Shown piece by piece: positions 22,806-28,961 of a stretch of 28,961 nucleotides of DNA. Position 1 is the stretch's first letter, and every line of letters begins with the position of its first letter. Made by a program: the position numbers and the translations under genes. The stretch comes from a virus. The stretch spans positions 1 to 28,961 of IMG/VR virus record IMGVR_UViG_3300032093_011975. The stretch is one strand, 5' to 3'. Under the pieces are notes generated by a model that saw only the letters and a program-made list of their open reading frames with translations, was not told where the DNA came from and searched no databases.

Positions 22806-23758
22806 TTAAATTTTAATTTATACCAATCAATCGTCTCTTTTATTCCTTCTTTGAAAGTGTGTGTTGGTTCAAATCCCAATTCATTTTTTATCCTATCAAT
22901 ACTTACTGCTCGGAAAGGTATTGTTGTCGGTTTTGAATCATCCCAAACAATTTTAGGTGTTTCATCTGTGACTTCCAAAATAGTATTCAATATTTCTCCA
23001 ATAGAGATTCCACCTCCGTAACCTAAATTATATGGTCTCATTGATTCTCCTTTTTCAAGAATCAAAAGACCTCCTTTAACAACATCTTTTACATATAAAA
23101 AATCTCTTACAACATCGGGAGTACCCCACACTACGAACGGGTTTTCACCACTTAATAATCGTTTAATTAGTGCTGGAACAACATGACAAGTTTTCAAATC
23201 GAAATTGTCATAAGGTCCGAATATTGCAGTACCTCTTGCGATACAGATCTCCATATCACCCAACCGTGATACGTGCTCCATAAGTTTTTCTCTATATCTT
23301 CTCATCCACCCATACCCATAATAAGATTTATAAGGTTCATCAATCCAAAACTCATCTTCGGTCAATGGTCTTCTTATGTCGGGATAGCCAGTGGAACTAT
23401 TCAAATCTAAGAATCTTTTTACTTTTGATTTGTAAGATGCTTCTAACACATTTCCAATTATTTGTATTTGTTTCAGAGAAATTTGTACGTCTGTTGGAAC
23501 TGTCGATGGATGTGCTATTTGCCCTGCGCAATGAATTACGTAATCTGACCCTTCAACAAGTTTGAAACAATCTTCCAGTTTTGTTAAGTCTAAATTTTCA
23601 TGAACGAAAATATCATCATGATTATACTGTAATGGAGATTTGTGAGTATGTGTTACAACTTTTGCTCCTTGATTTACAAGTTCAATCAAATAATGAGTAC
23701 CAATGAATCCTGACCCACCTGTGACTACAACTTTTTTATTTTTAAAAAAATCTTTCAT
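22802..23758 (-). CDS. NAD-dependent sugar epimerase/dehydratase (extended SDR), copy 1
   Basis: The 318-residue protein has GGSGFIG at 14-20, HCAGQIAHPS, LNSSTGYP, and IARGTAIFGPYDNFD, all typical of nucleotide-sugar SDRs. The expected YxxxK catalytic motif reads YGWMR, so Lys is replaced by Arg or shifted; this deserves caution about activity. VVRDFLYVKDVVKG and the C-terminal GFEPTHTFKEGI are normal for the family. It may be an epimerase/reductase acting after GMD and the ColD-like enzyme, as GDP-fucose synthase or ColC do. It is coupled by ATGA to both neighbours. Confidence 0.7.
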   Translation of the reverse strand: MKDFFKNKKVVVTGGSGFIGTHYLIELVNQGAKVVTHTHKSPLQYNHDDIFVHENLDLTKLEDCFKLVEGSDYVIHCAGQIAHPSTVPTDVQISLKQIQIIGNVLEASYKSKVKRFLDLNSSTGYPDIRRPLTEDEFWIDEPYKSYYGYGWMRRYREKLMEHVSRLGDMEICIARGTAIFGPYDNFDLKTCHVVPALIKRLLSGENPFVVWGTPDVVRDFLYVKDVVKGGLLILEKGESMRPYNLGYGGGISIGEILNTILEVTDETPKIVWDDSKPTTIPFRAVSIDRIKNELGFEPTHTFKEGIKETIDWYKLKFK

Positions 23759-24426
23759 ATCAATTTATTTGTTTCGATATATCTTTTGTATGAAATTTCA
23801 CGTTTTCCTATTCCTATTGCGTCATCCAAAAATAAATCACATGGGTCATTGTGAATATAATTTGACAATGAACTACCATATAATAATTCATTTTTCACAA
23901 AAATTAAGTTTCCTGTCATACAAACTAACGAATAATCCTTAGTTTTAGCTAAATCAACAGTCGACTTGAAACTACTACTGAAAGTTTTACCATCATAGAC
24001 ATGTTCAGTCTGACAATCGAAAAAGGGATTTATTTCTATAACAACAACATTAGGAGTATAATCATTAAGACTATTCCATATATGATAGTCATTTCCGTCA
24101 ATATCAATACTAAGTATGTCAAAATTTAATTCCAAATCAGTTTTTTTCAAAACATTATCCAATCGACTATCTCCAAGTGGAGTTATTTCTTCGTGAATAA
24201 TTATACCCCCCTCTAACTGTGGTAAATGAAAAGGATTTTTATCAATATAAACTCCATACCATCCGTAGTTTTGAACTAAATTATATGTATTGGAGAAAAT
24301 AAGATGATTCATTCCTACCTCACAACACTGTTTGTTATTCAACTTTAACTCATCGATTAAAAATTGCAAAACTCCATCTTCTCCATACTGAGAATATATT
24401 GAATATGAATTGTCAATTATTTTCAA
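23755..24426 (-). CDS. FkbM-like methyltransferase-fold protein
   Basis: The 223-residue protein opens with SIYSQYGEDGVLQFLIDEL, a signature of an FkbM-related group, then CCEVGMNH (SAM motif I region), YGWYGVYIDKNP (acidic strand) and DILSIDIDGNDYHIW, which parallels the DxD/E region of FkbM proteins. Motif I lacks the usual G-x-G, so SAM binding is not assured. It lies between two SDR genes and overlaps both by four bases, so it is probably an O-methyltransferase of the sugar pathway. It ends in TNKLI. Confidence 0.55.
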   Translation of the reverse strand: MKIIDNSYSIYSQYGEDGVLQFLIDELKLNNKQCCEVGMNHLIFSNTYNLVQNYGWYGVYIDKNPFHLPQLEGGIIIHEEITPLGDSRLDNVLKKTDLELNFDILSIDIDGNDYHIWNSLNDYTPNVVVIEINPFFDCQTEHVYDGKTFSSSFKSTVDLAKTKDYSLVCMTGNLIFVKNELLYGSSLSNYIHNDPCDLFLDDAIGIGKREISYKRYIETNKLI

Positions 24427-25394
24427 TGATTTACAAAAGGGTTGTAACGCTTATCTAAAATGTTTTTATTATTAAGGAACCAATCTGTAGTTTTTTGAAT
24501 ACCATCTTCCAAAGAAATTTGATTTTTGAAACCATATTTCTTCATTTTATTCATACTCATCAATCTTTTTTTATCACCACTTGGTATATCTGTGTGCCAC
24601 TTTACATCAATTTTTCTACCAGAGTGTTTAATGACTAATTCAACTAATTCCTTTATTGAATTTCCCTCTCCTGAACCCAAATTGACTGGTTCGGTAATTT
24701 TATTTTCAACCGCGAATATCATACCATTAGCGACATCTTCAGCGTGAATGAAATCACGGATTTGAGACCCGTCTCCAAAAACGTCTAAAACTTCGTTCTC
24801 TTGAACTTTGCGTATCAAAGAAGGCACAACCATTGCATTCGCTGGATTAAAGTTGTCATAGGGTCCGTAAACGTTTGCAGGCCTTACTATCGACACTCGG
24901 TTCCAACCATATTGTTTGGAGTAGGTTTCAGTCTGTAATTCCCCGATTCTTTTTGCCCATCCAGCATACATGTCGTTCGGTGATGGAAATGTACCCCACA
25001 CACTTTCTTCATAAAAAATTTCAGAAGGAGCATAAACTCCAACTGAACTTGTAAACATATACCATTTGACATCAGACTCAAATGCCGCCTGAGTCATATT
25101 GGTATTGAACTGTAACATTGGGACCATAAAATCAACAGGTTGGTTCATACACATTACTGGAGAACCTTTCACGCCTGCTAAATGAAAAATATAGTCTTTG
25201 CCCTTACAAATTTCCAAACAGTTATTGAAATGTCTTAAATCAGTTTTAACAAACTCTACATTATCAGGTAAATCTATCGGGTCGGTTAAATCTGCAATAG
25301 TAACCTGAGCACCCTTATCCAACAACTTTTTAACAAGTTGTCTCCCAATCATTCCTGACCCACCTGTGACCAAAACTTTCTGTCCTTTAAACAT
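24423..25394 (-). CDS. NAD-dependent sugar epimerase/dehydratase (extended SDR), copy 2
   Basis: The 323-residue protein has GGSGMIG (11-17), FHLAGVKGSP, FTSSVGVYAP, MYAGWAKRIGELQ and IVRPANVYGPYDNFNPA, DFIHAEDVANG. This is the WcaG/GDP-fucose synthase-like group. The Tyr and Lys are spaced YAGWAK rather than YxxxK, a variant that occurs in the group as far as I recall. It follows the ColD-like gene with an eight-base overlap, so the best guess is the 5-epimerase/4-reductase step on a GDP-4-keto-3,6-dideoxy sugar, but substrate identity is inference. The 3' end overlaps the methyltransferase gene (ATGA). Confidence 0.72.
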   Translation of the reverse strand: MFKGQKVLVTGGSGMIGRQLVKKLLDKGAQVTIADLTDPIDLPDNVEFVKTDLRHFNNCLEICKGKDYIFHLAGVKGSPVMCMNQPVDFMVPMLQFNTNMTQAAFESDVKWYMFTSSVGVYAPSEIFYEESVWGTFPSPNDMYAGWAKRIGELQTETYSKQYGWNRVSIVRPANVYGPYDNFNPANAMVVPSLIRKVQENEVLDVFGDGSQIRDFIHAEDVANGMIFAVENKITEPVNLGSGEGNSIKELVELVIKHSGRKIDVKWHTDIPSGDKKRLMSMNKMKKYGFKNQISLEDGIQKTTDWFLNNKNILDKRYNPFVNH

Positions 25395-26574
25395 TATTAA
25401 GTCTTTTAGTTAGATTTATAATTTGCTCATCAGTCAAATCAATGTGATTCCCAATGTAGAGAGAATTATTGTGAACATAATTAACAATATCCAATTCTCC
25501 TTTTACTTTAAAAGGAAAGTTGTCTAAGTAAGGTTGGATTGCTTGATTACCTCCACCAGCGGTTCCTAACCTATATTCAACTCCATGTAAGTCTAAAATG
25601 TCACAAACACTGTCAAAATCATCATTGATATGGAATCTATCTTTATAGAGAGGACGAATTATGAGAGGTAAAGCAAAACTACTATTACCTTCAACTTCAA
25701 ACTCAGTGAAATATTTTTTACTGTCTAAATTTCGTAACCAAATAGACAAATTATGTTTTCGTTTTTCGACATAACTGTCGATTCTTTTCATTTGTTCGAT
25801 TCCTAAAACAGCATTCAATTCTGTACTCCTCATGTTGAATCCTGCAACAGCAAAGGTAAACAATGGATTTAATTCAGGATAATTTGTTTTGTAGTGATTT
25901 TGAGTTTTTTCCGACACTTCTCTTGTCATACCATGCGATCGGAACAATTTTGACAACTCATCGATTTTTTCATTGTTAGTACAAATCATCCCACCTTCAA
26001 TAGTGGTAATGTGATGCCCAAAGTAAAATGAGAAAATTGAAATGTCCCCAAAAGTTCCTACTTTTTCACCATTGTAAACCGCACCATGTGCTTCACAACA
26101 ATCTTCAATTAAAAGTATGTCATGTTCTTTAGCAATTTTTATAATTTCTTCATTAATTCCATTAAATCCCAAACAATGAACTAAAACAATAGCTTTAGTC
26201 TTGTTGGTTATAGCTTTTTTGATATTCTCTGATGTTATTGCCAAATTATCCAAAGATATATCAACAAATACGGGAGTCATCCCTAACTGAACGACGGAAG
26301 AAATGTCTGAAACCCATCCCAATGGAGGTACAATTACTTCCCCTATACCCTTGAGTTCCTTGACAATTGCAATAGAAAGAAAATTTCCAGAGTTTCCTGA
26401 ATTTAACATTGTACTATGTTTCACTCCTAACCAATTACTCCAAATTTTTTCAAATTCTTGTACTTTGGTCCCATTTGTCAATCTTTGATTTGATAAAATA
26501 AAGTTTGATAGAATCTCCCTATCCTCTCGACTCACGTTGTCATTGATAAGAGGCCAATTATAAGTTTTTCCCAT
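25387..26574 (-). CDS. ColD/RfbH-like PLP-dependent sugar 3-dehydratase (DegT/DnrJ family)
   Basis: The 395-residue protein has the DegT/DnrJ/EryC1 fold pattern: LNSGNSGN (58-65, phosphate site), IVPPLGWVSDIS, VFVDI, VLVHCLGFNG, LIEDCCEAHGA (PLP Asp158) and FSFYFGHHITTIEGG (181-195). In aminotransferases the residue at H187 is the PLP-binding Lys. His there marks the 3-dehydratases ColD (GDP-4-keto-6-deoxymannose) and RfbH/E1 (CDP sugars). The cysteines that bind the E1 [2Fe-2S] cluster are missing, which favours the ColD type. With GMD and two SDR genes downstream, a GDP-colitose-like pathway is plausible. It starts 17 bases after the DUF5672-like gene. Confidence 0.82.
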   Translation of the reverse strand: MGKTYNWPLINDNVSREDREILSNFILSNQRLTNGTKVQEFEKIWSNWLGVKHSTMLNSGNSGNFLSIAIVKELKGIGEVIVPPLGWVSDISSVVQLGMTPVFVDISLDNLAITSENIKKAITNKTKAIVLVHCLGFNGINEEIIKIAKEHDILLIEDCCEAHGAVYNGEKVGTFGDISIFSFYFGHHITTIEGGMICTNNEKIDELSKLFRSHGMTREVSEKTQNHYKTNYPELNPLFTFAVAGFNMRSTELNAVLGIEQMKRIDSYVEKRKHNLSIWLRNLDSKKYFTEFEVEGNSSFALPLIIRPLYKDRFHINDDFDSVCDILDLHGVEYRLGTAGGGNQAIQPYLDNFPFKVKGELDIVNYVHNNSLYIGNHIDLTDEQIINLTKRLNNV

Positions 26575-26591
26575 AATAATAAAAATAAAAT

Positions 26592-27326
26592 TTATTCGAC
26601 TGAAGTCAAAGACTTATCCAATATTAATTTCAAAAGATGTATGGGTATGTTTATCGGATTGTGTAGACCGATTGGGGTTGGATAGAAAATATCTTCAACA
26701 CTAAACTGCATTGCTGTCAGTATATCAGGTAGTTCATTTTCATTCATATATTTAACAAAAAAAATATCTTCCCAAATATCTTTTTCTGTTTCATGTTTTT
26801 TTAAATATTCGATTATTTTTGATTTTTTTCTAATCGATAAACCTCCGTTCCCTACAAACTTACCCTCTTTAGGTTTTGACCAAGGTGCTCCAATAAAATC
26901 ATATTTCAAAAAATTTTCAGGAATTTCTCTCAACAACAACGAATCAATTTGAAAATTAAGTATTGTGTCCCCTTCAACTAACTCCCAAAAATCTAAACTT
27001 TTTAATAATTCAGTATGAGATATTTTGTCAATATCTTCTATATCCAATTCAGTCAAGATTACATTTTCCCAATCATTGACAATTTTACTAATAAAATTTT
27101 TATTACTTTTACTATGAAAAATTTGTAACCCCCACTTTATCTCAGAATTATTTTTATTTAAAAAATAAATGTGATTTTTCAAAATTTGTTCAAAATTAAT
27201 CACAGTTCTATTCTCAATTATTATTGAATTGAAATCGGAATTTTTTTTTAATAAAGGTTTGAACTCCTTTGTTTTTTCACAAAATTTATTCAAGTAGTCG
27301 TTTAGTATGGAGTGTTGAAGGGTCAT
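26592..27326 (-). CDS. DUF5672-like protein (glycan-cluster family, possible glycosyltransferase)
   Basis: The 244-residue protein has the DUF5672 block: LNFQIDSLLLR (123-133), FLKYDFIGAPWS (139-150), VGNGGLSIRKKSKI (158-171) and WEDIFF near 185. Family members sit beside glycosyltransferases in LPS and capsule clusters and resemble GT-A folds, with QxDS acting as the likely DxD equivalent. The N-terminal 60 residues are Lys/Asn-rich and unassigned. It lies between an SGNH hydrolase and the ColD-like enzyme. It ends LTSVE, without the Leu-Ile tail. Donor and acceptor are unknown. Confidence 0.65.
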   Translation of the reverse strand: MTLQHSILNDYLNKFCEKTKEFKPLLKKNSDFNSIIIENRTVINFEQILKNHIYFLNKNNSEIKWGLQIFHSKSNKNFISKIVNDWENVILTELDIEDIDKISHTELLKSLDFWELVEGDTILNFQIDSLLLREIPENFLKYDFIGAPWSKPKEGKFVGNGGLSIRKKSKIIEYLKKHETEKDIWEDIFFVKYMNENELPDILTAMQFSVEDIFYPTPIGLHNPINIPIHLLKLILDKSLTSVE

Positions 27327-27332
27327 TTTTTT

Positions 27333-28106
27333 TCAAATCAACTTTTTTTCAATTATGTGTTTGTAAAATAGTTCGAACTGAACAAGGTGTCCTTTTTCCC
27401 CCATATGTGTATCAACAACTTGCCAATTGGTTTCTTCCCCAACTGTTACTCCTCCATATTCGTAAAAAACATCAAATATCGTCCTTTTCATACTTGTTCG
27501 ATGTATTTGTATATGTTTTTCATAAGGGATTGCAAATGGTATATTATTTATTAGGTCACCCAAAATATACTTTCTGTCAATTAATCGTTCCGTTGGTAAA
27601 TCATTTATTATGTCTACGTCTGCCGACCAAAAAAAAACTTCAAACCCTTTTGATTTTGAATATTCGAATATTAAATTTTCATTTTCATAAATTTCTTCGA
27701 TACAAGGAGGAAGAAGTTTATGTAAAGCAATATCGTTTCTAGTGTCTTCTGAAATTACAGTTCCATCATGAGGATTACCTCCTAATCTCACCCATTTATA
27801 ATTTCGGTCATCATCTGACCAAGTAACCCAACGAAACCTACTTGGATAGGTCCAATTTATAATCACTATATCATCTTTTTTAAATTCATGAGAGTGTCTA
27901 CAAATTGTTTGGAAAATTTCTGAATTTGACATACCTGCAATCGCATGATTTGCCATTTCCATGCCTAACTTTTCTGAAAGTAATTCTCCCCAACATGGAG
28001 GAAAATCCCCTCCTCTATATTTTTTCCATTCTTTAAATGGTGGGAATGTCAAATCAAGTTTATGACCTTCGGTAAAACTATCTCCGAATAAATGTAACTT
28101 TTTCAT
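27333..28106 (-). CDS. SGNH/GDSL-type hydrolase
   Basis: The 257-residue protein opens HLFGDSFTEGH (S10), a classical GDS block, then ANHAIAGMSNSEIFQ with the oxyanion Gly and Asn, WTYPSRFRWV, and VVDTHMGEKGH for block V with Asp two residues before His. The N-terminal half differs from the GCS-type copies on the plus strand and is closer to the neighbouring 212-residue SGNH protein. It starts three bases after that gene. Esterase or acyltransfer activity on a glycan is likely by family. It ends IIEKKLI. Confidence 0.68.
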   Translation of the reverse strand: MKKLHLFGDSFTEGHKLDLTFPPFKEWKKYRGGDFPPCWGELLSEKLGMEMANHAIAGMSNSEIFQTICRHSHEFKKDDIVIINWTYPSRFRWVTWSDDDRNYKWVRLGGNPHDGTVISEDTRNDIALHKLLPPCIEEIYENENLIFEYSKSKGFEVFFWSADVDIINDLPTERLIDRKYILGDLINNIPFAIPYEKHIQIHRTSMKRTIFDVFYEYGGVTVGEETNWQVVDTHMGEKGHLVQFELFYKHIIEKKLI

Positions 28107-28109
28107 TTT

Positions 28110-28748
28110 TTATATTTGGTGTTGAATTTTCTTAAAAATTTCTTCAGCAATTAATTTATATCCTAAAATATTCGGATGATAATCCCCCCAAAAAAGATTT
28201 TCCTCATTTTTCCAAACACTTCTACTTTCATATTCCCAAACCGAAACATCGTTAATAATTTCATATTCTCTTAAAATATCCACCATAGTACCATTCGGAT
28301 TTATAAAATAGTCAGGAAGTGTTGTTACATCAAAATCATTTTCATCTTTAAACGTAGGATAAAAACTATTAAAATAAAATCGTTTATGTAATTTTAGTAG
28401 TTTCTCTAATTTTTCGAAAATTTCGACGGGGTTATTCTCAGGTTTTTTTACTCTGTATCTATGGGGATATGAAAACATAATAATGAAAACATCTTCATCT
28501 TCAACCATTTTATCATCAAACAATATTTTTACTTCATTGTAAATGTCATGATTACCTGCCCCACAATACCCATTGTTCACAAATGGACAATTCAATTTTT
28601 CAGCAACATATCTCGGCCAAGAATTAAACTTTCTTAGATTGACAATGAAATTTTTTCCTTGGGTTGGATGTGGATTTTCCTTATATTTGATATCTGACTC
28701 AACTCCATGTCCAGCCGTCCAACTATCTCCGAACGCCAACAATCTCAT
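28110..28748 (-). CDS. SGNH/GDSL-type hydrolase, short
   Basis: The 212-residue protein has AFGDSWTAGHG (S9), NNGYCGAGNHDIYNE for the oxyanion blocks, MFSYPHRYRV and WGDYHPNILGYKLIAEE for block V. The triad Asp would be in GDYH, two residues before the His. There is no signal peptide. Its start overlaps the stop of a partial upstream gene (ATGA), so the operon continues beyond the window. It is one of at least six SGNH proteins here. It ends QHQI. Confidence 0.68.
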   Translation of the reverse strand: MRLLAFGDSWTAGHGVESDIKYKENPHPTQGKNFIVNLRKFNSWPRYVAEKLNCPFVNNGYCGAGNHDIYNEVKILFDDKMVEDEDVFIIMFSYPHRYRVKKPENNPVEIFEKLEKLLKLHKRFYFNSFYPTFKDENDFDVTTLPDYFINPNGTMVDILREYEIINDVSVWEYESRSVWKNEENLFWGDYHPNILGYKLIAEEIFKKIQHQI

Positions 28749-28961
28749 AATTTTTCATTTATGAATTTGACTATGTTTTCATGAAGATACTCTTCGTAAA
28801 TAATTTTTTGCGCATCGGACCCATAATGAAAATTTGTTTCACTTATTGGTTTCAAATTTATTTTTTTCGCAAATGACTCAACAGACCCATCTATAATATC
28901 CATAGAGTCTAATATTTTCTCATATCCAACTTCTTTCGCAAGTTCCTTGATGTCAACGGCC
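28745..28961 (-). CDS. C-terminal fragment of an unidentified protein, 5' truncated by the window edge
   Basis: The minus-strand frame is open from the window edge and ends in TGA overlapping the ATG of the SGNH gene. The visible 71 residues include LAKEVGYEKILDSMD, DGSVESFAKKINLKPIS and NFHYGSDAQKIIYEEYLHEN, ending NEKL. The HYGSDAQKIIYEEYL stretch resembles the final His block and helix of SGNH proteins, where HPN..GY..IAEE is usual, but the call is weak. The ATGA coupling supports a real gene. Confidence 0.5.
   Translation of the reverse strand, partial: AVDIKELAKEVGYEKILDSMDIIDGSVESFAKKINLKPISETNFHYGSDAQKIIYEEYLHENIVKFINEKL

Noticed and set aside
13495-24486. Identical 15-mer TTAAGGAACCAATCT at 13495-13509 and 24472-24486
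   Set aside because: In both places it encodes Asp-Trp-Phe-Leu on the minus strand in AT-rich code; the match is short and probably coincidental, with no further copies noticed.
27269-27742. 157-residue plus-strand frame opposite an SGNH hydrolase
   Set aside because: It is antisense to two well-supported genes, rich in Phe, Leu and Cys, with no recognisable motif.
1-28961. tRNA genes, CRISPR arrays, insertion sequences, attachment sites or replication origin
   Set aside because: Looked for cloverleaf-like G/C-rich stretches, regularly spaced direct repeats, terminal inverted repeats and transposase motifs; none seen by eye.

Overview
The window is strongly AT-rich, gene-dense DNA made of two convergent, operon-like blocks. 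No tRNA, rRNA, integrase, transposase, CRISPR array or recognisable virion morphogenesis gene is visible. Gaps between genes are mostly under 30 bases, ATGA and TAATG stop/start overlaps are frequent, and several enzymes are shorter than their cellular relatives. The contents (FkbM methyltransferases, 2OG-Fe(II) oxygenases, SGNH hydrolases, a SET protein, a sulfotransferase, a radical SAM protein, nucleotide-sugar enzymes, a carbamoyltransferase, a tandem Hint protein) resemble the accessory glycan and tailoring regions of large marine or aquatic tailed phages. That assignment is inference; a bacterial surface-glycan island remains possible. I found no convincing GGAG-type Shine-Dalgarno site at any start, so the host may initiate translation without one, as Bacteroidota do.

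Plus-strand block (1-13410): the end of a probable TibC-like heptosyltransferase; an FkbM methyltransferase; a 912-residue protein ending in tandem Hint (intein/hedgehog-like) modules; a 50-residue ORF; a SET protein; five 2OG-Fe(II) oxygenases in a row; an SGNH hydrolase; a radical SAM protein with an N-terminal cysteine cluster; a sulfotransferase; a sixth oxygenase; a glycosyltransferase-like protein; and three tandem SGNH hydrolase paralogs. Most of these look like enzymes that modify an existing macromolecule.

Minus-strand block (28961 down to 13407, transcribed right to left): a partial gene, two SGNH hydrolases, a DUF5672 protein, a ColD/RfbH-like PLP sugar 3-dehydratase with His in place of the PLP lysine, two extended SDR epimerase/dehydratases around an FkbM-like methyltransferase, GDP-mannose 4,6-dehydratase, a conserved unknown, an oxygenase, a split E1-like TPP enzyme (alpha and beta halves separated by a glycosyltransferase-like gene), a purine nucleoside phosphorylase, a glycerol-3-phosphate cytidylyltransferase-like enzyme, a possible glycosyltransferase, a NovU-type C-methyltransferase, a NodU/CmcH carbamoyltransferase and a 38-residue basic peptide. 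Together they suggest synthesis of a GDP-linked deoxy sugar (possibly colitose-like, branched and carbamoylated) and its transfer.

The most unusual signal is at protein ends. Twelve proteins from unrelated families end in exactly Leu-Ile, normally after Asn, Ser, Thr or Lys, and others end in Ile-Ile, Leu-Leu or similar. The tail is found on macromolecule-modifying enzymes in both blocks and is absent from the enzymes that make sugar donors. This could be a C-terminal docking or targeting signal for a phage-encoded tailoring complex. The second notable object is the tandem Hint array.
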